Numbered from the stretch's first letter, positions 8,894-18,475 are shown. The stretch is DNA of 64,000 bases from UTCFX2 sp002050125 (GCA_027494035.1 JAOSJQ010000012.1:1-64000), one strand, 5' to 3'. Notes: generated by a model from the sequence alone, not told the origin. Translations and numbers: made by a program.

Positions 8894-9055
8894 ATGGTGT
8901 ATGCTCCGCTTACTGACCAAACACCCACGAAGTATGAGCGTAACAGAGAGATTCGGATGCGGTATGCGCGGGGGGAAAGCCTCAGCCGCTTGGGGGATGT
9001 GTTTGGCTTGTCCCCACAACGTGTTTCTCAGATTGTACAGTGTAGACAGCAATAA
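8894..9055 (+). CDS. Small helix-turn-helix protein, paralogue of the divergent neighbour
   Basis: At least 53 residues ending in YERNREIRMRYARGE and LSRLGDVFGLSPQRVSQIV, a helix-turn-helix of the same kind as in the neighbour on the other strand. I prefer the ATG at 8894, preceded by GGGGAG; the frame is open to 8726, and an upstream start would add a LQHLVEGIIYGV segment that also resembles the paralogue. The pair may be regulators of the defence operon that follows, but nothing in the sequence proves it. Confidence 0.5.
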   Translation: MVYAPLTDQTPTKYERNREIRMRYARGESLSRLGDVFGLSPQRVSQIVQCRQQ

Positions 9056-9434
9056 CGTGCCGAATGTCGTTCTGCCAGGTATTGGGGAGCGGTCCCGAGT
9101 GCCGGCCAGGTGGACTTGTTCGAAGGTGGCATCCATCAGTATCATCCGGAGGACGTGTGGTACTCCGCTCTTCGCTTGCTCTGATGGCTAGATGGCTGTC
9201 AATTCGATCTGCGAGTTGAGATCACGGGGGCCGTATTTAGTGATTTCACGGTATTGCAGTATACTGACTGTCACAAGGTGAATGCTGACGGCAGGCATAC
9301 GGGATGCTCGATTCTGCAGGAGTACACCGACCTGGCTAACGCTGCCGCTCCATGGACGACATTGCCGTGTTGGCACGCTTAGGCCGGGAACCGCCCACTT
9401 TCTATGGTATTGGCGTCAGAGGATTGGTTTCGAG
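9056..9434. other. Intergenic region before the defence operon
   Basis: No gene I can support. A short frame near 9107-9184 reads VDLFEGGIHQYHPEDVWYSAL and a stop, which may be the tail of a lost gene. A TATACT hexamer at 9260-9265 is a possible -10 box, but no good -35 box is placed correctly. The promoter of the operon should lie in this stretch. Confidence 0.3.
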
Positions 9435-12185
9435 ATGCTGGCGGAGTATGTTGCTCGTTTCGCTTCACTTCAGACCAACAAGAATCAGCGGTGCTGGCCC
9501 CCCGACACACTTCATCAAGCTCCTCACAAGCCGTTTCTACTCCTGACAATCATTGATCTGTTCGAACAATCCAGAGTGACCCGGAATCTAGTAGAAATCA
9601 CGCCCGAGTTAGTCGAAGGTTTTGCTGAGTACTGGTACTGGACTCTTCCGTCGAACCTCAAAGGCGATCTAGCAGTTTGTTTCTTTCACCTCAAAAGCGA
9701 GGGGTTTTGGCATCTGATAGCCTTGCCTGGGAAAGAGGAAGCCCTGGCCCAGCTTGACCAAGCACCATCTCTGGCTCAACTCCAGACCATTGTGTGGGGT
9801 GCGAGACTAGATGATGAGTTGTACCAACTGTTGATGATGGCTGAAAGCAGGATCGCACTCCGTAGCACCCTCATCAGGACCTATTTCTCGCCTAGTGTGC
9901 AGGAGTTCCTCGTGGCTCGCACAAGCCCCTCCGCAGAACCGCACTGGGAGGAGGATGCGCGATCTGCGATGGCCACGATTCCAGTGCCGGCGAGGTTGCC
10001 GCCAGGATGGAAGCAAGAATGGGTAGAGGGAGTTCCCGAGTATGAGCGAACGATCGAAGTCTTGGGACTCTCTGTTGGGGCCTACAATTCCCTTCGGCGC
10101 GCTGGAATATCAACGGTAGCTGCTTTGCTCATGCTCTCTCGTGAAGAGCTTCTTAGCATCAACGGCCTTGGATGGGTGAGGTTAGCGGATATTGCAGCCC
10201 GGCTCCAGGAATATCTTGCAGCAAACCCAATGCGGAATAAGCCACAAATCCTGGATGTGAATGAAGGGGTTGAGTCATCTCTGGAGCAGACTGCGCGTGG
10301 CGTTTCGAATCCCGGAGGACCCAGTAACGACTCCGAACGAGTGGACCGCGTGCAGGGGATGGCTCCACACAGGCTGCCTCCCGAATGGCCGGTGGAGATG
10401 TTGGTTGGGATTCCTCGTTATCAGGTAAGCATCGATGAGCTGCCGCTATCAGGACGGCTAAGACGTGCCTTGAAGCGGAATCGCATTAGCACCGTTGCAC
10501 ATCTGCTTTCTATGTCTGAAGCCGATCTGTTGGCGGTTCGTGGCTTTGGTGCACGCAGTGTCGGGAGAGTACGAGACGCTCTGCGAGTCTTTCTGGAGTC
10601 CAGTCAGCCGCTGTCAGGCGTATGGTCCGAGATTGACGGGGCCGCGCGCGACTTGTCCTTGGTGCAGAGAGTGGAGAACAGCGAGAGCAGTGTGTGGTCG
10701 CTGGTGTCGGGAGCGCTCGTTCAGGAAGCGATCGAACGAGGTATCCCGTTGCAAGAGATACCTGTCGAACGACTCGGGCTGATATCCGAACTCGAGGAGA
10801 GTCTTCGTGCGTCCAGGCGCTTCATCGGTGATGCTCTCGCAATCAGCGAGAGGGACTTCATGTCGTTTTCGCCGGAGTGGAGAGATCAGCTGCGGATTCA
10901 TGGTGAGTGCTATCTGAGAACTTGCCTCTCGATGGACGACTGGGAAGATGAGGTCAACGGAGTCGGCTGCAGTCCCGTATATCAGTGCATCTTCTCGCAG
11001 ACAACGCTTGGCGCTCTCATTGTCGGCTGGCTGGCACATATCAGCGAGAGACAGAAAGCGGTAGTCACGAGACGCTACACGCTCTTCGGTGGCAACAAAC
11101 AGAGCCTCCAGGAAATCGGACAGGTGCTGGGGGTAACACGCGAACGGGTCCGACAACTGGAGCGTGAAGCGCTCAACACTTTACGAACGCGCCGCGGATT
11201 GGAGCTCTCACTAGAAGCGTATGTTGAGGGCGTCTTTTGGACTGGGCCCGGGGTGGTAACCGAGATGCAGTTGGTATCACTCATAAGCGACGTGGTAGCT
11301 TGCGATGACATCCATGTTCCGGAGGCAATACGGCTCCTACTCGACACCAGCGATCGTGTCTGCTTCTTTGGAGGACAGCGCCTTAAGGCATGGTTGCGCA
11401 AGGACTTTGACTTGGAGCAACTACTATTAGTGCTGAAGGCGACCCGCAGGAGACTAAAGGAGGTTCATGCGCCGGTCTCGTTTGATGAGCTCGAGCGGTT
11501 CGTTGAATGCGAACTGTCCGAAATTGACGGTGAACCGAAGTGTCGTCTGTTGAGGGCAATAGTTGGGGCTCATGAGGATTTCCGGGTTGAGAATGACAAG
11601 GTTATGTTGGCTTCGTGGGAGAGGAAGATTACCGATGAAATTGTGGTAGCGTTGCGTCGGATCGGAGAACCGGCGCACTATAGGAGGATCACAGAGGTCG
11701 CCAACAGCCTTCTTCCATCGAACCAGAAGACAGCGGCAAGGAACGTCCACAGCCAGCTGGGACGTTACGCTGAGCTCTTTGTGCGGGTAGGCCAGGGCAT
11801 TTTCGGGCTTAGAGAATGGGGACTTCCTGAGGATGGCAATGTGGCCAATGCTGCTTATCGGGTGTTGACTGAAGCAGACCAACCTCTGCATCTCGATATT
11901 CTCATCGATCGCGTTCTAGAAACATGGCGTGTGCATCGAAATTCGGTTGTCATGGCTGTAGGCAACGATGATCGGTTCGTCTCCATTGGATCTGGTGTGT
12001 TCTGGCTCAGAGATCGGATAGCCGGAAGTGGGACGACCTCAAACGGCGTCGATTTTGCGGACTTCTTCTGTGACCGACTGTCGAGGTGGCAGGAGGAAGT
12101 GGATCAGACGCATTCAGACTCGGACATCGATTCAATGCATGAGGTCGAGAAAATCAGAAACGCGGGCCTTAATCTCTTCGAGTAA
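9435..12185 (+). CDS. Multidomain DNA-binding protein: HNH-nuclease-type N-domain, two RNAP alpha-CTD-like repeats, sigma-4-like HTH, HARE-HTH
   Basis: About 916 residues. Residues 1-160 resemble the N-terminal domain of a family of HNH restriction endonucleases (HQAPHKPFLLLTIIDL, FFHLKSEGFWHL), but no HNH motif follows. Residues 205-262 and 330-390 are two helix-hairpin-helix repeats like the RNA polymerase alpha C-terminal domain (GISTVAALLMLSREELLSI; ISTVAHLLSMSEADLLAV). Residues 547-587 resemble sigma region 4 (SLQEIGQVLGVTRERVRQL). Residues 734-796 fit a HARE-HTH domain (GEPAHYRRITEVAN, GIFGLREWG). The start is the ATG at 9435, where the N-domain begins; the open frame extends upstream without homology. 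It leads the operon and ends 12 bases before the next start. It may sense or mark modified DNA, or regulate transcription; this is inference. Confidence 0.85.
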   Translation: MLAEYVARFASLQTNKNQRCWPPDTLHQAPHKPFLLLTIIDLFEQSRVTRNLVEITPELVEGFAEYWYWTLPSNLKGDLAVCFFHLKSEGFWHLIALPGKEEALAQLDQAPSLAQLQTIVWGARLDDELYQLLMMAESRIALRSTLIRTYFSPSVQEFLVARTSPSAEPHWEEDARSAMATIPVPARLPPGWKQEWVEGVPEYERTIEVLGLSVGAYNSLRRAGISTVAALLMLSREELLSINGLGWVRLADIAARLQEYLAANPMRNKPQILDVNEGVESSLEQTARGVSNPGGPSNDSERVDRVQGMAPHRLPPEWPVEMLVGIPRYQVSIDELPLSGRLRRALKRNRISTVAHLLSMSEADLLAVRGFGARSVGRVRDALRVFLESSQPLSGVWSEIDGAARDLSLVQRVENSESSVWSLVSGALVQEAIERGIPLQEIPVERLGLISELEESLRASRRFIGDALAISERDFMSFSPEWRDQLRIHGECYLRTCLSMDDWEDEVNGVGCSPVYQCIFSQTTLGALIVGWLAHISERQKAVVTRRYTLFGGNKQSLQEIGQVLGVTRERVRQLEREALNTLRTRRGLELSLEAYVEGVFWTGPGVVTEMQLVSLISDVVACDDIHVPEAIRLLLDTSDRVCFFGGQRLKAWLRKDFDLEQLLLVLKATRRRLKEVHAPVSFDELERFVECELSEIDGEPKCRLLRAIVGAHEDFRVENDKVMLASWERKITDEIVVALRRIGEPAHYRRITEVANSLLPSNQKTAARNVHSQLGRYAELFVRVGQGIFGLREWGLPEDGNVANAAYRVLTEADQPLHLDILIDRVLETWRVHRNSVVMAVGNDDRFVSIGSGVFWLRDRIAGSGTTSNGVDFADFFCDRLSRWQEEVDQTHSDSDIDSMHEVEKIRNAGLNLFE

Positions 12186-12197
12186 TGGGTGATTCAA

Positions 12198-13226
12198 ATG
12201 AAATTCGTTGCTTCTCTTACTATGGACGCATCTTTGCTCAAGAAGCTACTGGCGTTGTGGGATGCAAGTGGTGACTCTCGCAACCCTTTCGAAAGTGTGT
12301 TGGTCACGCCCCTGTTTGCCTCGGCATCTACTCTGAAAATGATTCGTGAGGATCTGAAGGAGAAGCGGGGGGCACAAGTCTACTTCGATTCGGGAGGTTA
12401 CTACGTCCAACAGGGCAAGATTGGTTTCGAACAACTCTATCAAGACGTTCGTGCTTGGTATTCGGCTGCGGAAAATCAGTGGGCTGACTGGTACGTTCTG
12501 CCAGACAATGTGCCAACCTCAGGGGATTGTGGCGAGGTTGTGGAGCAGAAGGTGAATGAGACTGTAGCGGCAGCGAAGATGTTCTTTGCGGAGGCACCAG
12601 CAGCTGTGCTGGAACGGTGCATGGCTGTCGTACATGGGCACGAGCTGTGGCAGGTGAATCGTTGTATCGAGAGCTATCTTGGATTGGGAGTGAAATACCT
12701 TGGGTTTGGGAGTTTCGGAACAGGAGGAGGCGATAATGTAAGCATCAACCAGCTAGACAAACACTCTGCGGAGATCGTCGCACATCTTGCGAGCGGACTT
12801 TGCTCTTGTGACGTACTTCTGCACACATTCGGGATATCCACACCTCCGGCTGTCTATGCCTTCAAGAAGCTTGGGTTCTCGAGTTTCGACAGCCTTGGGT
12901 GGCAACGATCAGCTGGCTATGGCAAGGTATATATGCCATTTACTCGTGCGTATAATGTTTCTCATCGAAGTATTCATAATAGCGCCCTAACGCGGGACGA
13001 ATTCGTGAGACTTTGTCTGTTGACCGGACACGAGTGTCCCTTTTGTGTGGATTTCCGACAACTGAGCGAAGATCGGCTCTATCGGAGTCTGCACAACTTG
13101 GTTGTCCTAATGGAGACGGGCAATGGAACAGGCGAGTCTAGGCTGAGTCAGGAGAAGATCGCCAGGCTGATCGAGGATTGGTCTCCGCGATACTATCGGT
13201 TATTTCAGCAGGTGTATAATGGCTGA
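12198..13226 (+). CDS. tRNA-guanine transglycosylase/DpdA-like enzyme
   Basis: A 342-residue protein of the queuine/archaeosine transglycosylase fold. FDSGGYY at residues 63-69 matches the DSGGFQ motif with the catalytic Asp (D64). SFDSLGW at 229-235 occupies the place of the nucleophile Asp (D231). LPDN at 101-104, FGSFGTGGG at 170-178, and a reduced zinc knuckle CPFC (280-283) followed by LHN (298-300) also fit. Canonical tRNA enzymes exchange guanine for a 7-deazaguanine; the DpdA branch does this in DNA. The setting among PglZ and HerA genes favours a DNA role. No preQ0 synthesis gene lies nearby, so the base would come from elsewhere. A tRNA substrate cannot be excluded. Its 3' end overlaps the next gene by 8 bases. 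Confidence 0.8.
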   Translation: MKFVASLTMDASLLKKLLALWDASGDSRNPFESVLVTPLFASASTLKMIREDLKEKRGAQVYFDSGGYYVQQGKIGFEQLYQDVRAWYSAAENQWADWYVLPDNVPTSGDCGEVVEQKVNETVAAAKMFFAEAPAAVLERCMAVVHGHELWQVNRCIESYLGLGVKYLGFGSFGTGGGDNVSINQLDKHSAEIVAHLASGLCSCDVLLHTFGISTPPAVYAFKKLGFSSFDSLGWQRSAGYGKVYMPFTRAYNVSHRSIHNSALTRDEFVRLCLLTGHECPFCVDFRQLSEDRLYRSLHNLVVLMETGNGTGESRLSQEKIARLIEDWSPRYYRLFQQVYNG

Positions 13227-14031
13227 GGCCTCTTCTTTCCACGTGAGAAACGCCCAACCCGACGACTTGTTGGCAGCGCTGACGGTGTTGCAGGCCTATC
13301 CAGGACTGTCTTCTGTTGCGGACATTGCCGTACGCGCTGAGACCATGGGGCTGTCAATTCGCGACAGACTGCGTTTGGAAGCGTTGATGACAGCACGAGA
13401 GCTTGGTCTAGTACATGGCGACTCGAACGAGCTTACGCTTGATGGAGAGAAGGCCCTCGAACTCGAGGGGCAGAAACCGGAGCTGTTCGGCGATATTGTT
13501 CACGGGCTGCAGTATATGCTCTGGGTACCGTTTCAACAGTGGGAGCACTGCTTCTCGTGGACATATCAAGCTGTGTGCCGATCTCTCTGGCGCCAGGTTC
13601 GAGTCGAAGTCGATCCCCGTATTCTAGCGTCTGAACTTGAGGTTGAAGCAAGAACTCAGTTCGCCCGCAACGATATCGCTCTTAGCGGGAAGAGTGTCCG
13701 GGGGGTGCTGATGTGGTTGCGAGAACTTAGGCCACGGGTGATTTCTGAGGATGACAATTATCTGTCCAGACACTTCTGTCCTCCGGAGCTCTTTCTCTTG
13801 GCTCTCGATTATGTGTACAGATCTGAAGTTGCGGACTATGGGACGAATCTGCTTCTGAATGAAGAGCGGCGAGACGCTATTTGCCAGATGTGTCTCCTAG
13901 ACACCGAAGCTTTCGATAGGGTACTGCAATATGCGGTGGGGCAGTTTCCGATACTGCAAAGAGGAATTGGTGGTGGGTGGGGACACTATATGAGTCTTGA
14001 GCGTCGGGTTACGCTGGGGGTGCTAGGTTAA
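13219..14031 (+). CDS. Unrecognised protein of the defence operon
   Basis: A 270-residue protein I cannot assign. The first 80 residues look like a winged-helix-type DNA-binding region (LRLEALMTARELGLVHGDSNELTLDGEKALE), where a beta wing ends in a LTLDGE-like turn. The rest is helical with several conserved-looking Trp and Cys residues (WVPFQQWEHCFSWTYQAV; CPPELFLLALDYVYR), and no catalytic motif stands out. It overlaps the transglycosylase-like gene by 8 bases and ends one base before the next ATG, so it is translated as part of the operon. By position it could be an adaptor between DNA and the ATPases. DpdG of 7-deazaguanine systems is a candidate match that only a profile search could test. 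Confidence 0.7.
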   Translation: MAEASSFHVRNAQPDDLLAALTVLQAYPGLSSVADIAVRAETMGLSIRDRLRLEALMTARELGLVHGDSNELTLDGEKALELEGQKPELFGDIVHGLQYMLWVPFQQWEHCFSWTYQAVCRSLWRQVRVEVDPRILASELEVEARTQFARNDIALSGKSVRGVLMWLRELRPRVISEDDNYLSRHFCPPELFLLALDYVYRSEVADYGTNLLLNEERRDAICQMCLLDTEAFDRVLQYAVGQFPILQRGIGGGWGHYMSLERRVTLGVLG

Positions 14032-14032
14032 G

Positions 14033-14539
14033 ATGAGTGGGTTTGTTCGCAACCTGAATAGGATCAAGACGCTGTGTAACCAAGACTGGCTGTCGCCGTC
14101 TCAGAAAGCAGCCTTGGATACTCTTACTCAAGGGATCTTGTATCCGGGAACAACAAACCTGTGGGGCCCAGCAGGTGTTGGTAAGACTTTCTTGGCATGG
14201 ATCCTGCAGCAGGAGACCGGAGCCGAGTATGTGCCGCATATCTCTGCCGTAGCGACGTCTAGGGAGATGCGAGGCTGTACCATGATTGTTGACAATTGCT
14301 CGCCGGACCGGATATCTCACCGGAACACCCTGAATCAGCTTCGCCTTGCGAACGTTTCGAGTGCTATTCTGGTCAGCCGAGAGTTGATTCAGGACTACAC
14401 CTCCCATGTCGAACTTGTCTGCTCCGAAGCAGACCTGAATCACATCCGTTCCGTGCTTGTGCCCCTGGGTATTTTCACGCTAAGGGAAGACATCTCCAGC
14501 TTGTGGTATGTGGTGAACCCGTATTTTGCCCTAGATTGA
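14033..14539 (+). CDS. Small P-loop ATPase of the defence operon
   Basis: A 168-residue protein with a clear Walker A motif, GPAGVGKT at residues 45-52, and a Walker B-like MIVDN around residues 83-87. The C-terminal part resembles the small beta/alpha half of an AAA-type fold (AILVSRELIQDY, LGIFTLRED), but the helical lid and sensor regions of a normal AAA+ module are missing. It may work as a partner of the large ATPase that follows 10 bases later. The spacing to both neighbours shows co-transcription. I do not recognise a named family. Confidence 0.75.
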   Translation: MSGFVRNLNRIKTLCNQDWLSPSQKAALDTLTQGILYPGTTNLWGPAGVGKTFLAWILQQETGAEYVPHISAVATSREMRGCTMIVDNCSPDRISHRNTLNQLRLANVSSAILVSRELIQDYTSHVELVCSEADLNHIRSVLVPLGIFTLREDISSLWYVVNPYFALD

Positions 14540-14549
14540 GGAGGCAGTG

Positions 14550-17500
14550 ATGATCGAAGGGCTGCAGGCAATACTTGAGAAGGACATTATTGTCTCAACC
14601 GTGAACCCGAGAGACTTGCTTGAGGGAGCTGAGAATGTTGAACGCGTCTATCAGCACCACGTGAGCACATTTATTCCCATGGGCGATATGGAAGGAGTGG
14701 CAGAGCGTCTTGCCAGGAAGATCCAGTCAGAGAAGACAGTGAAAGGGCTTCTTACTGCGCCTTACGGGTACGGAAAGACGAGCTCGTTGGCGTTCCTCTG
14801 GAGGAGTTGCGAGGATCAGGGTCTTCTGGCTGTTCCCCCTTTCTACTGCGCATCTTGGCTTGATATCCTAGACGCCACCTTTGGGTGGGTCCGGTTTCGG
14901 CTAGGGAATCTGCAACCTGGACTTGTGTCGGAGGTGGAGAGAATCTACGCCAAGTATACAAGGACCACGCTGGAGGACATGGCTAGGCGCTATTCTGAAG
15001 AACATGGGATCTCAACCAATTCCGCACAAAGCATTCTGGATGACTTGCTGGAGCACGGGTCCCTAAGTCTGGAACTATCACCGGCCAGTTTGTTGACGTT
15101 TCTCGACGAAATCGTAGGGGTCGTCGTGAGAGCTGGTTTTCACGGCTTGGCGCTGTTCGCCGATGAGTTTCAGCAGTACATCAGCAAAGGTTCCAATCTT
15201 CGCCGGGCAATACAGGAGTTCCGCGAGTTGGTGTGGGGTCTCGCTACCCGAACTGTGCCGCTCGGTGTGATCTTCAGTTTGCCGACGTATGCGGAGTCTA
15301 TTGTGCAGGAACAGGGCAAAGACATTCTGCAGAGACTGAAAGATGACCGCCTCTATTATCGCCTGTCGGACATCTATTCCACCGATTTCCCAGAGATGTT
15401 ATGGGAGAAGTATGCCTTGGCCTTTGAGCTAGGGCCCCTGCAGAATGAGATCATGGCGGTTGAGACGCTGCACTCTATTGGGCAGATTGTTGAGCGAGAA
15501 GACCTTGGCGAGGGACCAAGAACAGTCATCGAATGCTTCAAGCGGGCGATCATTCATCACGAAGGCAGCCTTCGCGATTACACTCCGGTCGACTTGATAG
15601 ACGATTTTCTGGAAACGAACATTCGTTTTCAGGCTCAGGCTAATCGACTCAAGAATGTTACACGGCAGGCGCTTGGCTCGGCGATTGTTGACACGCACGA
15701 GAAAAGAGCGGCGATCAAACTCCTTGCCGCATTTCCGAGAGGATGCCCCGTCGCCGTTCAGAAGAGCTACGGGCTGTACGACTCTGTTAACCAACTTTCG
15801 AGGCAGGGGCACGGGGATCTCTTAACTCACCTTGCTGAAGGCTATACGCTTATGGGCCTTCAACGCGGTGAAGCTCCTGTTAGAACGGCGGACCTCATTA
15901 TCACGGAGTTCTGGCGTGGATACGAGGAGGACGATCTGCACCTCGAGTCTGCCAGGCAGGCATTTGCGCGCCGCCTCGCAGCACGCGTGTTCCAAAGACG
16001 GCGAGGAGCTGCAGCAACGGGTTGGGGAGAACCAGAATTCGCACTGAGTACAACGGGCAGCTACGTGGCGCTGATTGAGGGTACATTCAATGCACGATAC
16101 CCGCGGCGCCGTGTTAGACTCCAGATTGCCTTCTCGGATGATGCTCTTCTTCCTCTAGACGGCGACACAGACATCCTCTTCAACATTGTGTTCGAGATGG
16201 ATGAACATGATTATCCGGGGATCATCGAGCAGGGAGGTGAAAACAGCTGGCTGTTCCGCCTCAATATGCGACGCAGGTTTTCCCCCAACAACATGCCAGA
16301 AGACATTCGCAAACTGCAGGACTACATGAATCCGGAATTGGTCACTCCTCTACTGATGCTCAGCCTTATGGATTACTTCGATCAGTGGGAGCAGATCAGG
16401 GAGACAGTCATTCCGGAAAGTGAAAAGGGGGAGATATCCTTCTTTGTGGATCGTCTATTGAACCACAGTGCCCTGTTGCTCTTCAACCAAGAGCTCGGTC
16501 TTTCAGTTTCTCCGGGATTGAGCAAGACCGGGTATCGAATGCCTGAAGAAGCCTTTGATCGTATCTGTGAACGGATGTACCCGCGATACCACACTTTCAT
16601 TGTCCACGCGCAGTACGAAAACATCCTAAACGACTATGTGAATGCGATGCGTGATCTGAACCTCAAGCAAAGGCGTGGGCGAGCAACGATTGTGTCAACA
16701 AAGGAAGCACTGGCAAGACGTTTCGGCCTGGGAAGCGTGGCGACATTTGAGAATCGAGCCAGGAACGAGTATCAGCACCTCTTGGACATCCTGGACTGGA
16801 GCGGCAGCGACGCTGAGATCATGCTAACGCTCCATCCACTAGAGAAGGAAATACTGGAGCGTCTGCAGGCTTCGGAACTTCGACGCTTGGAAGACCAAGA
16901 GCATCAGGCGCTCTCGATAAATCATATCGCAGACTCCGCGACCCAGCTGGGATATCGGCAGGAGGAAATTCTAAAGGCGCTGGAGTTGCTGGCGGCGAGA
17001 CGTTTCATCCGCATCGATACTGACAGGAAAGTTGCAGTGCTCATTCACGCCGGCCTTCAAAGAGACATTATTGAAGAGCAAATCGCCCGTGTCGCACAGA
17101 CGCTGCAGAGTGCGCCCGCACACCTATGGAATGGGGAAGATATCCATGAGTTGTCGGTACGAGTTGAGGAACTCCATGAAGCTATCGCTGCGACCCGTGA
17201 GGATGACGAGGAGGAGCTCGATGAATTAAGTGGGAGAGTGAATGATGTCGAGGCAGACATTAAGGCATCCATGCGAGAGCAGCGGGAGCAAGTGCGTCAA
17301 CACTTGAGCAACTGGGTTCTTGAAGTGGATCGGACTCTGTCAACATTGCAGCAGAGCGACATACTTGACCGCGACATACGCGGGCAGGTCGCCTTTGTGA
17401 TGCATCTCAACGAGCTGAGAAGGCTGCTAGCCAACGATCGCGACAATCTCATTCGCCACTATGCGGCACAGAAGGAAGAGCTCACGAAGGCTTTGAATGC

Positions 17501-18467
17501 GAAGGCTGAGATGCTGCTGGGAGAGATTGTGCAACTGGACAGGCTGGTGCGTGAGACTGAGATCAGGCTGGAACGTCTGGAAGAGCAGAGAGTAGCCCTA
17601 CTAGAAAGAACGCAGCACCTCGTGAAATGGTTGAGTCTGTTGGACGATGCCGATTCCCTGTTCAGTGCACTCGGGAACCTGCCTGATCTGAGCGATCGCT
17701 TCAAGCGGGACTTTGTCAGTGAGATCATGGCGCACTTTGTCAGAAGGCGTGAGGAGAAGAGAGATGGTCTGGCGGACTGGGAACCGTTCAGGCATCGGCT
17801 CGAGGAGTTAGATCGGGAATTGGAGTCGCGGAGGCGCCAAGGCAACGAGCTCTTTGTTCAGAAGAAAGAGGAATATGAGTCTCTGTTGCGTGAGGGAAGG
17901 GTTGGTGATTGGCGGCTTCGCAGCAGGTACACACATGGAGAGGACGACGAGTCTTATGAAGATCTTCACGTAGAGATACGAACGAAGTTTGAAGCCAGGC
18001 TGCAGGAGCTTCGCGATGACCTAGCGAGCACAAACACCGACTGGCTCAAAGCCAGGTATATTCACTCAATCAGTGAATCGGAAATCGTGGAAGTAGACAG
18101 AGTGGCGGTAGATATCTCGCGTATGGCAGAACAGCTTGAGGACCTTCAGCAGTCCCTGTCTGTGGATCTAATACGGGGGAGTGACGACGAGTTGTTGCGA
18201 TTCGTTGAAGGGGTGAACGAGTTGGATAGAGCGACGAGTGAGATGAGGAAGCAGTTGGGACAGGTCCTTTTCGGGGACCACAAGCTCAGCAATGAGGAAG
18301 CTGCTACGTTGAGTCCGCTTAATCCACGCACCGATCTTGACTTGACGGACTTGTTCGTAGCTCTTCATAAGGACAACGAAGAGATGACGTTGAACCAGTT
18401 GCTGATCACGCTGGAAGGCCTGTATCGGAAGAATCGTATTGTGATCCGTCTGCGTCGGAGGGGTTGA
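14550..18467 (+). CDS. Large coiled-coil P-loop ATPase, BrxC/DpdH-like in layout
   Basis: About 1305 residues. Walker A is APYGYGKT at residues 70-77 and Walker B is LFADEF with D205-E206. Residues 250-800 hold a long helical and mixed region (PLGVIFSLPTYAESI belongs to the ATPase core). Residues 860-1270 are rich in Glu, Arg and Leu heptads and should form long coiled coils. I start at the ATG at 14550, preceded by GAGGAGG, instead of the GTG three bases earlier. Size and layout recall BrxC/PglY of BREX, which also pairs with PglZ, and the large ATPase DpdH; the resemblance is architectural and unverified. It overlaps the next open frame by a few bases. Confidence 0.85.
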   Translation: MIEGLQAILEKDIIVSTVNPRDLLEGAENVERVYQHHVSTFIPMGDMEGVAERLARKIQSEKTVKGLLTAPYGYGKTSSLAFLWRSCEDQGLLAVPPFYCASWLDILDATFGWVRFRLGNLQPGLVSEVERIYAKYTRTTLEDMARRYSEEHGISTNSAQSILDDLLEHGSLSLELSPASLLTFLDEIVGVVVRAGFHGLALFADEFQQYISKGSNLRRAIQEFRELVWGLATRTVPLGVIFSLPTYAESIVQEQGKDILQRLKDDRLYYRLSDIYSTDFPEMLWEKYALAFELGPLQNEIMAVETLHSIGQIVEREDLGEGPRTVIECFKRAIIHHEGSLRDYTPVDLIDDFLETNIRFQAQANRLKNVTRQALGSAIVDTHEKRAAIKLLAAFPRGCPVAVQKSYGLYDSVNQLSRQGHGDLLTHLAEGYTLMGLQRGEAPVRTADLIITEFWRGYEEDDLHLESARQAFARRLAARVFQRRRGAAATGWGEPEFALSTTGSYVALIEGTFNARYPRRRVRLQIAFSDDALLPLDGDTDILFNIVFEMDEHDYPGIIEQGGENSWLFRLNMRRRFSPNNMPEDIRKLQDYMNPELVTPLLMLSLMDYFDQWEQIRETVIPESEKGEISFFVDRLLNHSALLLFNQELGLSVSPGLSKTGYRMPEEAFDRICERMYPRYHTFIVHAQYENILNDYVNAMRDLNLKQRRGRATIVSTKEALARRFGLGSVATFENRARNEYQHLLDILDWSGSDAEIMLTLHPLEKEILERLQASELRRLEDQEHQALSINHIADSATQLGYRQEEILKALELLAARRFIRIDTDRKVAVLIHAGLQRDIIEEQIARVAQTLQSAPAHLWNGEDIHELSVRVEELHEAIAATREDDEEELDELSGRVNDVEADIKASMREQREQVRQHLSNWVLEVDRTLSTLQQSDILDRDIRGQVAFVMHLNELRRLLANDRDNLIRHYAAQKEELTKALNAKAEMLLGEIVQLDRLVRETEIRLERLEEQRVALLERTQHLVKWLSLLDDADSLFSALGNLPDLSDRFKRDFVSEIMAHFVRRREEKRDGLADWEPFRHRLEELDRELESRRRQGNELFVQKKEEYESLLREGRVGDWRLRSRYTHGEDDESYEDLHVEIRTKFEARLQELRDDLASTNTDWLKARYIHSISESEIVEVDRVAVDISRMAEQLEDLQQSLSVDLIRGSDDELLRFVEGVNELDRATSEMRKQLGQVLFGDHKLSNEEAATLSPLNPRTDLDLTDLFVALHKDNEEMTLNQLLITLEGLYRKNRIVIRLRRRG

Positions 18468-18475
18468 TTGAGGAT

